64,000 nt of DNA from positions 62,001 to 126,000 of the forward strand of contig DATNFO010000029.1 of assembly GCA_035606355.1 (NCBI GenBank), in the 5' to 3' direction. Both the position numbers and the translations under genes were made by a program. Source of the stretch: Sulfopaludibacter sp035606355 (GTDB taxonomy: Bacteria; Acidobacteriota; Terriglobia; Bryobacterales; Bryobacteraceae). The first letter of the stretch is position 1, and every line of letters starts with the position of its first letter. The notes beneath the pieces are model-generated. The model worked only from the letters and a program-made list of their open reading frames with translations, searched no databases and was not told where the DNA came from. Positions 1 to 7,295 of this stretch are shown one piece after another.

Positions 1-308
1 AGGTCTCCGTGAATCTTGAGGACGTGATGCAGTCCGCTCATGTCGAACACTTTGCGCGCGGGCGGACTGAGGGAGCAAACAGCGAATTCGGTGTCGCGGC
101 CCTGCGCGGCGCGCGCGGCCTGGAGTACGGCGCGGATTCCGGCGCTGGAGATGTAGTCCAGGCGCGAAAGATCGGCGGCGACTTTGGGATGGGCTTCGAC
201 GGCGGCGCGGAGCGAATTTTCCAGCAGGTCGGCAGTCTCGGCATCGGCGCGTCCGGAAACGGAGACCACGTGCCAGCCGGAGCGGGTTTCCTCAGAGAGT
301 TGGATCAT
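1..308 (-). CDS. STAS-domain anti-sigma factor antagonist (RsbV/SpoIIAA-like), partial
   Basis: Read on the minus strand from an ATG at 308 the frame stays open for 102 codons to the window edge, so the 3' end is missing. The translation has the STAS fold pattern, and residues 46-60 contain DYISSAGIR. In this family the second Ser of that motif (here S55) is the site phosphorylated by a partner anti-sigma kinase. AAGGA lies about 8 nt upstream of the ATG. In such partner-switching systems the unphosphorylated protein binds the kinase and frees a sigma factor or other target. An RsbW-like kinase gene lies upstream on the same strand at 591-923, separated by a repeat element, so the two are the likely pair. 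No sigma factor is visible within the window. Confidence 0.8.
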   Translation of the reverse strand, partial: MIQLSEETRSGWHVVSVSGRADAETADLLENSLRAAVEAHPKVAADLSRLDYISSAGIRAVLQAARAAQGRDTEFAVCSLSPPARKVFDMSGLHHVLKIHGD

Positions 309-369
309 CGGTGGGTCCTTCGAAAGGAAATTGCAAAGCGGGGGATGGATTGCGTGTAGCGGCGTCAAC

Positions 370-606
370 GGAGCCGCGACCATGAGGGCTTGTGAAGAAA
401 TATCGAATTGCTTTTTTTCGACCTCGTAACGCACTCGCATCGCCGGCACCTTTTGCCGCTCCCTTACGGTCACGGCTCCGTATGTGGTTGATTCTATTAT
501 CGGAGCCGCGACCGTCAGTAAGCGGTACACGGTGTATCGAAAGGCGAATGGAGCGCGACGGGAACGACACGCTGATTTTTTCACAACCTCTCACGGTCGC
601 GGCTCC
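370..606. repeat. dispersed intergenic repeat element, copy 1
   Basis: This stretch between the STAS gene and the RsbW-like gene is not coding. It contains four copies of a motif close to GGAGCCGCGACCGT(n)AGGG, alternating in orientation: about 370-387 (direct), 461-480 (inverted), 502-519 (direct) and 588-605 (inverted). The DNA between them (391-606) matches the reverse complement of 31529-31723 over most of its length, including the shared phrases ATATCGAATTGC and GCTCCATTCGC (in inverted sense). The alternating inverted motifs could form strong hairpins. The last motif runs into the 3' end of the RsbW-like gene, whose stop is at 591. Function is unknown. It resembles REP/BIME-type intergenic elements. 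Confidence 0.75.
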
Positions 607-923
607 CGTTCGAGGCGAAATGTCAATTTGTTGAAGCCGGCTTCGCGGCGGTATTCGAGCTTACCGGCGAGTTGACGGACGAAGTAAATTCCGAGACCTC
701 CGGCGGGCCGGGCGGCGAGCGGGGCGGAAAGATCGGGAGATGCGGCTTCGGCGGGATCGAACGGTATTCCGCGATCGACGTACTCGATCGCAATTTCGGC
801 GGGGTGGGCTTGCAGCGTGACTCGGACGGCGCCGGCGATTCCCTCGCAGCCGCCGTGGCGCACCGCGTTGGTGAACAGCTCTTCGAGCACCAGGTTCAAT
901 TGAAATATTGAATCGGCGGCCAA
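591..923 (-). CDS. RsbW-like anti-sigma serine/threonine kinase (HATPase_c_2)
   Basis: The protein shows the GHKL ATPase motifs of anti-sigma kinases: an N-box with EELFTNAVRHGG near the start, a G1 box at VDRGIPFDP, and a G2 region at ARPAGGLGIYFVRQ. Such kinases phosphorylate a STAS antagonist, and a STAS gene lies downstream on the same strand. The only standard start in frame is TTG at 923, which leaves the protein short at the N-terminus. The same frame is open back to the TAA at 1023-1025, and those extra codons (for example LPELAKLAAEVESFG) look like the missing first helix. Translation may therefore begin at a CTG near 1013, or the start has been lost. The 3' end touches the repeat element. 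Confidence 0.75.
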   Translation of the reverse strand: MAADSIFQLNLVLEELFTNAVRHGGCEGIAGAVRVTLQAHPAEIAIEYVDRGIPFDPAEAASPDLSAPLAARPAGGLGIYFVRQLAGKLEYRREAGFNKLTFRLEREPRP

Positions 924-1022
924 TGCGTTCTGGCGGCCGAAGCTTTCGACTTCGGCCGCCAGTTTGGCGAGTTCCGGCAGGTTGCCGTCGAGCGAAAATG
1001 CGCAAGTGGTCAGAGGGCCAGT

Positions 1023-1277
1023 TTACCGCACGTCGCGGCGGTCGCGATCGTGGCCGGCATAGCGATTGTTGCTCACCTTGCGGGTGTTGTTGCCGTAGCG
1101 CTCGTGCGTATCGCGCCGGTTGTCGAAGCGCTGGTCGCGGAGGCGAATGTCTACGTGGTTATAGGTGGTGGTGTAGGTTTGGCGATTGTCGCGATTGTAG
1201 TCGTCGCGGTCGTGCGCGAGGGCTGGGATTGCGAGGGCGATCACCGTAAGGGCCGTTGTTGCGATTGCTTTTTTCAT
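1023..1277 (-). CDS. small secreted Asp/Arg/Asn-rich protein
   Basis: This 84-residue protein starts at ATG 1277 with GGGGAG about 9 nt upstream. It begins with a clear signal peptide (MKKAIATTALTVIALAIPALA), after which the mature part is very rich in Asp, Arg, Asn, Tyr and Thr (for example HDRDDYNRDNRQTY). No catalytic motif is visible. The low-complexity charged composition resembles small periplasmic proteins of unknown role found in Acidobacteria. A longer in-frame extension up to 1703 exists but lies antisense to a better gene and lacks a signal-peptide start, so it was not used. The RsbW-like gene begins about 100 nt downstream. Confidence 0.65.
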   Translation of the reverse strand: MKKAIATTALTVIALAIPALAHDRDDYNRDNRQTYTTTYNHVDIRLRDQRFDNRRDTHERYGNNTRKVSNNRYAGHDRDRRDVR

Positions 1278-1357
1278 TGTCTTAACTCCCCTTCGCTTGA
1301 TAAGACGATGCGGGGGAGGCCCGGGGCGGTAAGACTTTGTATGGCCGGCGTAAAGGT

Positions 1358-3541
1358 TTATGGAGCGCCCGGTCTGAGGGTATAAACGGCTTTGGTCGCG
1401 CTGGGGTGCGCGATGAGGAACGATACGGAGCTTTGTGTCAGCGGCTGCAGGAGGTCGGCGGGCAGGGTTGTGGATTGATCGATGGTGAGGGTAGCGCCTT
1501 CCAGATGAATGGTCCTTCGCCAGCCTTTGCCGGTGACTTCCAGGGCATCGCCAGAGGCGCGGATTTCCACGGGACCTTGCGCGCCGAGGGCTCCGGTTTC
1601 CGGCAGGAAGTTGGCGTTGGCTTCTTTCCAGGTGAACTCCAGCCAGCGGCCGCCATCCTGGGTGGAAAAAATGGCGCGCGCTTGCGGGGATTCGAGGACC
1701 CATTCGGGCACGCCATCGCCGTCGAGGTCGGCGGACCAGGCGACGGTGCGGTTGCGCGGCAGCAGCAGGGCGCGGAACGGCAGGTCCAGCGTGGCATTTC
1801 CGGCGACGCGCAGGCGCCAGTCGCGAAGGGGCGCGGAGGTATCCGTGGCAAAAATGCGGAGCTGGTAGCGGCGCTCGTCGGCTGCGCCAATGGCGAGATC
1901 GTTGCGCGGCGGAAAGAAATCCAGCCCGGCTCCGGTGGCGCTGAACTTATAGCTGGCGATGATGGGCCAGTTATTGCGCACGGCGACTTCGATGTTGCTT
2001 CCCGCTTTGGGCTCGATGGGGACAATGGGCGGTTCAGGGGTGAGTTCCGTGTGCTGGCCTATGTGGATTTGAATGGCTTCCATGAGCCGTATGGAGGCGG
2101 CGCGGACGAGTTGCACGCGCGCCCGGCCGAGCGGCATGCCATCGGCTTCCAGCGCGAGATTCGCATAGTCGCCGTGGGCGAGCGCGGCGGGCACGGAGAC
2201 CTCGTATTTAATTCCTTCCGTGGATGCGGATTGAACGGTCGCGGCGTAGCCTTCGGGGAGGCGCAGGCGCGAGCGCGCGGCCAGGTCGCTCGAGGAGTAG
2301 CTGGTGGAGATGAGATTCTTCTCTCCAATCACCAGGCGGTGAGCGTCGTTGAAAAAAGCGCTGGATTCGGGCTCTTCGATGGCGATACCGATGCGCTGGC
2401 GATTGTCGCCGCGTGTGTTGGCGGGGATCGGAAGGCGCAGGCGGAGGGTTTTATCGTCCCATTCGAAATCCAGCGGGCGGCCGCCGGCGAGGAACGGGCC
2501 GACGGGTTTGCGCTCCAGTTGAAGAACGGCCTCGCCGGGTTCGGGAGCGGCAAATTCCATGGCCAGAATGCCGTTTTCGAATTCAATGGAGAGCAGCTCG
2601 GCGGTGGCATAAATGATGCGCGCGGCGGGGGAAAAGTTGGAGCATTCGCGGCAGAGGCTCTTCTGGCCGAGGGAAACATCGAGCGGCAGCCACAACGCCT
2701 GATGCGGCGGAACGTGGACGTTCGGGATCAGCATCTGCTTCTGCGTGGCGGGCTCGACCACGCGAACATCGTCGGCGAACGCGCCGGCGCCGCGGTTCAC
2801 GATACTGACCGCGGATGCAGCGGAAGACGTGAGCTCGGCGGCGGAGATGCCGTCGGGCCACTTGCCGGCGGCGGGTTTGGGAAGCGGGATGGGCTTCAGT
2901 AGAGGGAAGAGCGCACCCCAGTTGCGCGCGAGGGCGGCTTCGCGGCGCAGGGCAAGCGCGCCGGGGTGCTCATCGCCGCTGAGACCGATGACGCCGTGGA
3001 CGAGCGGCGCTGCCGGGGCGGGTTGCCATCCGGCGGGATAGAGCTGATCTTCCACGTTGGTCCAGAGCACTGCTGCGCGGCCGGCGGCGAGGGCGTCTCG
3101 GCTGCGCGCGAGCGCATCGGGCTCAAGCGCGGAGACGGTGGCGACGGAAGCAGGCCGGGAGATGAGGGGGCCGCCGTGGGAAGCGGCTTGCGTTTCGAGG
3201 AGCGCTCTGAGCTGAGGAACGTTGGAAGGCTGGGCGATCCACGCTTCCATACCGAGCTTGCGCAGCAGGCGGATGAAGCCTACGAGATCGCGTCGCGGGC
3301 TGGTGCGGCCGGAAAAATCGTACTGGCCGTTGTCGAGCTGATGCCACTGGAGCGGCACCGGGAATTCGACCGTGTGGATTCCGATGTTCTTGAGCCAGAC
3401 GAGCTCGCGCTCCCACAGTTGCTGCGGGTAAAGGAAATAGGGGAATTCGACGGCTTGCACGCACGGCTGGGGCTCGGCCGCGGGAATGGCCGCGGCGGTC
3501 AGCAGCACGGAGAAAAAGGCTGCGCGTGCGGCCGCGCGCAT
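1358..3541 (-). CDS. secreted glycoside-hydrolase-like protein (GH35/GH42-type barrel start)
   Basis: The 727-residue product starts at an ATG that shares one base with the TAA of the upstream ATPase gene (TAATG), which implies translational coupling. It has a signal peptide (ARAAFFSVLLTAAAIPAAE). The first 150 residues read like the opening of a beta-galactosidase-type TIM barrel: LWERELVWLKNIGIHTVEF, then W/H-rich segments and RRDLVGFIRLLRKLGMEAWI. Two further regions look like beta-sandwich domains, and a segment SADLDGDGVPEWVL resembles a calcium-binding FG-GAP-like loop. The catalytic acid pair could not be placed with certainty, so activity is inferred only from the fold. The long open frame continuing upstream to 3847 is antisense-type noise inside the ATPase gene. 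Confidence 0.6.
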   Translation of the reverse strand: MRAAARAAFFSVLLTAAAIPAAEPQPCVQAVEFPYFLYPQQLWERELVWLKNIGIHTVEFPVPLQWHQLDNGQYDFSGRTSPRRDLVGFIRLLRKLGMEAWIAQPSNVPQLRALLETQAASHGGPLISRPASVATVSALEPDALARSRDALAAGRAAVLWTNVEDQLYPAGWQPAPAAPLVHGVIGLSGDEHPGALALRREAALARNWGALFPLLKPIPLPKPAAGKWPDGISAAELTSSAASAVSIVNRGAGAFADDVRVVEPATQKQMLIPNVHVPPHQALWLPLDVSLGQKSLCRECSNFSPAARIIYATAELLSIEFENGILAMEFAAPEPGEAVLQLERKPVGPFLAGGRPLDFEWDDKTLRLRLPIPANTRGDNRQRIGIAIEEPESSAFFNDAHRLVIGEKNLISTSYSSSDLAARSRLRLPEGYAATVQSASTEGIKYEVSVPAALAHGDYANLALEADGMPLGRARVQLVRAASIRLMEAIQIHIGQHTELTPEPPIVPIEPKAGSNIEVAVRNNWPIIASYKFSATGAGLDFFPPRNDLAIGAADERRYQLRIFATDTSAPLRDWRLRVAGNATLDLPFRALLLPRNRTVAWSADLDGDGVPEWVLESPQARAIFSTQDGGRWLEFTWKEANANFLPETGALGAQGPVEIRASGDALEVTGKGWRRTIHLEGATLTIDQSTTLPADLLQPLTQSSVSFLIAHPSATKAVYTLRPGAP

Positions 3542-4320
3542 TAGAAGGTCCGGGCCTTTTTGAGGCGATAGTCTTCCACCAGCGGCATGCGAATGACGGT
3601 GCACATTTCGAATAGACGCGAGCGGGCGCGCGAACCGATACGGTCGGCGAGAGTTTCCCGGTACTCCACCTGGCCCAGGGCGTTCTTCTGCATGGATGGG
3701 CTGCCTGCCTCGGGGTCGGGCAGATTGGTGGTGGCGATTAGAGCTTTGCGGTTGTTGCAGCGGCTGGTGACGATGCTGGTGACGGTGTCTTCCACCCATT
3801 TGGTGACGCGGTGCGCGCCAAGATCGTCCAGCAGCAGGACTTCGCATTCCAGCGCGTTGCTGTAGGCCTCGCGATTGGAAGTGTCGCTGGCGGCGTCATA
3901 GCCGGTTTTGATGTTGTTGAGGAGGGTCTGGTAATCGCAGAAGAGGCACTCGAAGCCCTTTTCGAGGATTTTGCGGAGCGCCGCGACAGCGAGGTGGGTT
4001 TTCCCGGTGCCGGGTTCGCCGGTGAGGAGCAGGCCGGGTCTGGATTCGTTGGGAAAATCGCGAACGTAATTCTTGACGGCGAGCAGGACATTGGTGAGGT
4101 CGCGGCGGCCGATGGGGTTGTCGGAGCCCGGAATGGAGAAGTTCTCGAAGCTGGTGTTGCGGTAGAGCGGCGGAATTTGAGCGCGGCCTTCCATCCGGCC
4201 GGCGCGGCCCTGGAAGCGGCATTCGCAGGGTTTGGCGCTGGAGAGGTTCGGACCTTCGACGACAACGTAGCCCGTGCCTTGGCATTTGGGGCAAGTGGAT
4301 TCCGTGGGCATTGGTTCCAT
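3541..4320 (-). CDS. DnaC/IstB-like AAA+ ATPase with N-terminal zinc motif
   Basis: This 259-residue protein has a Walker A loop GEPGTGKTH at about residue 102 and a Walker B segment EVLLLDDLG at about 161, as in helicase loaders (DnaC, DnaI) and IstB. The N-terminus carries CPKCQGTGY followed by PCEC, a four-Cys zinc-binding arrangement as in DnaI-type loaders. No transposase gene lies beside it, which argues for a replication helicase-loader role rather than an IS21 helper. Its stop codon overlaps the start of the secreted glycosidase-like gene, an unexpected operon partner. It is divergent from tam. A second Met three codons in (4311) is an alternative start. Confidence 0.75.
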   Translation of the reverse strand: MEPMPTESTCPKCQGTGYVVVEGPNLSSAKPCECRFQGRAGRMEGRAQIPPLYRNTSFENFSIPGSDNPIGRRDLTNVLLAVKNYVRDFPNESRPGLLLTGEPGTGKTHLAVAALRKILEKGFECLFCDYQTLLNNIKTGYDAASDTSNREAYSNALECEVLLLDDLGAHRVTKWVEDTVTSIVTSRCNNRKALIATTNLPDPEAGSPSMQKNALGQVEYRETLADRIGSRARSRLFEMCTVIRMPLVEDYRLKKARTF

Positions 4321-4348
4321 TATCGCTGGTACGGCAGAATGAAAGGTG

Positions 4349-5119
4349 ATGGCTTGGAATGCGGCTCAATATCTGAAATTTGGACAGGAGCGGACGCGGC
4401 CCTCGCGGGATTTAGCGACGCGTGTCGGGTTGGCGGACCCGCGGCGGGTCATCGACTTAGGGTGCGGTCCGGGAAACAGCACCGCGGTGCTGCGGGAACG
4501 GTGGCCGCATGCCGCCATCAGGGGGCTGGACAGCTCGCCGGAGATGATTGCGGCGGCGCGAGCCGGACAGCCGGAGTGCGAGTGGGAAATCGGCGACATC
4601 GCGAGTTGGGCCGCCGACGGGGAGGAGAAGTTCGATGTGGTGTTCTCAAATGCGGCTTTGCAATGGCTGCCGCGCCATGAGACGCTGCTCCCGCGGCTGC
4701 TCGGACGCGTTGCGCCGGGCGGGGCGTTTGCGATGCAGATTCCGGCGAATCCCGGAGCGGTGCAGGATCGGATTCTGCGCGACATGGCGCGGGGGCCCGC
4801 ACAGAAGTGGGATGCGCAGAGTGCGGCGTTTTATTACGATGTGCTGGCGGGCTGCGGGGCGCGCGTGGACATGTGGACAACCACTTACTACCACTTGCTG
4901 CCGAACGTGGAAGCGATTGCCGAGTGGTACAAGGGCACCGCGATGCGTCCGTATCTGGATGCGCTGCCGGATGACGACGCCCGAACGGAATTCTTTCGGG
5001 AATATACGGAGCGGCTGCGCCCGCACTTTCCGCCGCAGGCGGATGGAACGGTGCTGTTTCCCTTTCAACGGCTGTTCGCGATCGCTTACTGCGCGACGAG
5101 CGAGAGCGACAGGGTGTAA
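4349..5119 (+). CDS. tam: trans-aconitate 2-methyltransferase
   Basis: The protein is a class I SAM-dependent methyltransferase of about 256 residues, the usual size for Tam. It begins MAWNAAQYLKF as Tam proteins do, has the SAM motif VIDLGCGPGNST near residue 35, and later FSNAALQWLP and the Tam-like DMWTTTYYHLL and EWYKGTAMRPYL segments. Tam methyl-esterifies trans-aconitate, an inhibitory by-product of the TCA cycle. Start: ATG at 4349 preceded by GAAAGG; a GTG one codon upstream is possible. Its last 34 nt overlap the 3' end of the convergent PPC-repeat gene. Confidence 0.9.
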   Translation: MAWNAAQYLKFGQERTRPSRDLATRVGLADPRRVIDLGCGPGNSTAVLRERWPHAAIRGLDSSPEMIAAARAGQPECEWEIGDIASWAADGEEKFDVVFSNAALQWLPRHETLLPRLLGRVAPGGAFAMQIPANPGAVQDRILRDMARGPAQKWDAQSAAFYYDVLAGCGARVDMWTTTYYHLLPNVEAIAEWYKGTAMRPYLDALPDDDARTEFFREYTERLRPHFPPQADGTVLFPFQRLFAIAYCATSESDRV

Positions 5120-7209
5120 TTGCCGACGGAATAGTAATTCGCGAACGGCTTGGCGTAGACGTAGTACGTGCCGGGCTGAAGGGGTTGTTGGATGCGGGCG
5201 TCGGTGCCCCCGCCGCTATCGTCGTCGGTCGCTACGACATTGCCCTTCGCGTCCTGTAGCACCAGATATGCGTCGAAGTCGGGCGACTTGAGTTTCAGGT
5301 CAACCGTGGCTGCCGCGGCGATGTTGATCTGGTAAATGTCGGCGAAGGTGCCGTCGGGATATTGACAGCCGGTGTAGGTCAAAACGCCGGAAACAGGCGC
5401 ACCGGGCGTGAGCGGGGCTTTCGAGGCGCAAAATCCCGCCCGCGGACCGGGACTCGCGAGCAGGGTCACCTGATAGAGGCCTCCGACGTTGCTGCTGGCT
5501 CCGCGGGCGGCCAGACGATACGTGCCCGCCGGTAGAAACTGCACGATCAGCGGATCGCCATTGCCGTAGCTGTTGTCGTCCGTGCGGAGGACGGCGCCCG
5601 TGGAATCCTGCAGCGTCAAACTGCCATCGAGGTCGCTGGATGTCATTACGGCGGCGATGGTGCTGTCGGAAGGAAGCGTGAACTGATACGTATCGACGGG
5701 GTACCCGTTCGGCCCGAAACAGGCGTAACCCAGGAGATTCGCGATGTAACCGCCGTTCAAAGAGAGCGGCTGTACGAAGGTGCAACCCGGAAGAGTCACC
5801 TGCTGAAAATCCGCGGAAAGCTGATACGCGCCTGCGCCCGAAATGGCGGACGCGGCCACCGTGTACGTGCCGGCGGCAAGAGCAGCGGCGAGATGTGCGT
5901 CGCCCAGGTTTTCGAAATCCTGATTCAGGACGATCAGGTTGTCTTTGGTATCTCGTATGGCGATCTGCCCCGTGAATGCGCGGCTTTGCAGGTCAAGCGT
6001 GAGCGTGCCGGCGGCAGGCACCGTGATGCTGTAAAGGTCTGTGAGCCCGAGGGCCGTGCGGCAACTGGATGCGGCGAGCTGACCGTTGGTCGCGCCGGCG
6101 CTGAGCGCTGCGGTCGCGCACGGCTGGGGAGTTCCCGCGGTGAACTGATAAGTGAACGAATAATTGCCCCCGGAGGTGTAATTACTGAAGACCTGCGCGA
6201 TGTACGTTCCCGGAGCGAGTTGCACGCGAAGCCTGGAGTTGCCCGCGGTCCCGCCACCACCTGAGTCAATCGCGATCTGGTTGCCCGCCGCATCGAGCAG
6301 ATATAAGGTCGGGGAAAAATCGGTGCTGGTGGCCGAGAGGTCGGCCAGACCGGCGGCGGTGACGTTCAGCAGGTAATAGGTGAAGAAGGCCTGGTCGCCG
6401 CTATCATCTATAATCACCGAACAACTTTCCGGCGTGATTGCGGCAGAATCGTTGCCGGAATCGTTGTACGAGGAAGCGGGGCCGCAAGAGCTTCCCGCGG
6501 CCGTTTGGAGCGATGTGACGATCTGGTATGCGCCCGTAGTATCGCTGCTGGATACGACGACCCGGTAGGAACTGGCGGCGTCCACAGGCAGCGTCACGAA
6601 ACCCGCGCCGGTGGCGATCAGTACGCCATCGCCGCTGCGCACGGAGATGACGGGCGAAAACGCGGATGACGTCACTTTAGCGGTGAGCGTACCCGGTCCA
6701 AATGTGCTGAGGGAATACGCTTCATACGGGGAGCCATCCGGAGCCGCGCAGCCCGAAGACCCCAGGCTGCCGTTTGCAGTTTGGTTCAGACCCAGGGCAG
6801 GGAACACGGTGCATAGCATGCCGGGTTCGGCCGTGAAGGTGGTTTGCAGCGTGTACGCCGCCGGAGCACTGCCGTTTACGATGACGGCGTAAGAGCCCGC
6901 TTCGAGGGAAGTTTGCAGGGATGTACCGGAGGCGACTTGCGCGCCCGTGGCATCCCTCACGATCGCCGTAGCGGAGCCGGTGAGCGCCGCCTGCAGTTGG
7001 CCGCGCAAAGGCAACACCACGCGGTACGCATCATAAGCCGTCCCGTCCGAGAGGGTGCAACTCTCGACGGCGAGATTGCCGCTCACGGTACCCGAAGACG
7101 CCAGCGGCGCGGACGGGCAGACCTGCGCGAGTGCCGCCGGCGCCATTCCGACCGCTATCCAGACCCAGAGCCTCAGCATTCTATTGACTGAACACGAAAT
7201 CCGCTGCAA
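5086..7209 (-). CDS. secreted protein with tandem PPC-like domains
   Basis: This exported protein of about 700 residues has a signal peptide (MLRLWVWIAVGMAPAALA) and then about six repeats of roughly 110 residues. Each repeat has a Cys near its start and another at a DG-containing turn (C...G.L....C...DGT.YD.Y), then a D-rich loop such as ATDDDSGGGTDARI, and ends AGTY.V.A. This is the pre-peptidase C-terminal (PPC) jelly-roll pattern found in secreted acidobacterial proteins. No peptidase domain is present, so it is probably a surface or matrix protein. The longest frame starts at TTG 7209, which has AGGGA 5 nt upstream. ATG 7179 is the alternative and also gives a signal peptide. It overlaps tam convergently by 34 nt. 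Confidence 0.7.
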   Translation of the reverse strand: MQRISCSVNRMLRLWVWIAVGMAPAALAQVCPSAPLASSGTVSGNLAVESCTLSDGTAYDAYRVVLPLRGQLQAALTGSATAIVRDATGAQVASGTSLQTSLEAGSYAVIVNGSAPAAYTLQTTFTAEPGMLCTVFPALGLNQTANGSLGSSGCAAPDGSPYEAYSLSTFGPGTLTAKVTSSAFSPVISVRSGDGVLIATGAGFVTLPVDAASSYRVVVSSSDTTGAYQIVTSLQTAAGSSCGPASSYNDSGNDSAAITPESCSVIIDDSGDQAFFTYYLLNVTAAGLADLSATSTDFSPTLYLLDAAGNQIAIDSGGGGTAGNSRLRVQLAPGTYIAQVFSNYTSGGNYSFTYQFTAGTPQPCATAALSAGATNGQLAASSCRTALGLTDLYSITVPAAGTLTLDLQSRAFTGQIAIRDTKDNLIVLNQDFENLGDAHLAAALAAGTYTVAASAISGAGAYQLSADFQQVTLPGCTFVQPLSLNGGYIANLLGYACFGPNGYPVDTYQFTLPSDSTIAAVMTSSDLDGSLTLQDSTGAVLRTDDNSYGNGDPLIVQFLPAGTYRLAARGASSNVGGLYQVTLLASPGPRAGFCASKAPLTPGAPVSGVLTYTGCQYPDGTFADIYQINIAAAATVDLKLKSPDFDAYLVLQDAKGNVVATDDDSGGGTDARIQQPLQPGTYYVYAKPFANYYSVGNYTLSLSLVAQ

Positions 7210-7295
7210 TGTTTCCCTGTACTCCTATCGGCTGCGGTCAACGAAAGCATGAGGCCAATCGAGTAAACTTGAGTAACCCTCCAGTCTAGCAACGT

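Noticed and set aside
1337..2902. A 521-codon plus-strand frame over the glycosidase-like gene
   Set aside because: It is Gly/Arg-rich without motifs, and the minus-strand gene has a signal peptide, coupled start and domain-like segments.
3541..4320. The DnaC/IstB-like ATPase considered as part of an IS21 element
   Set aside because: No IstA transposase, terminal repeats or target duplication are visible, and the N-terminal zinc motif fits helicase loaders.
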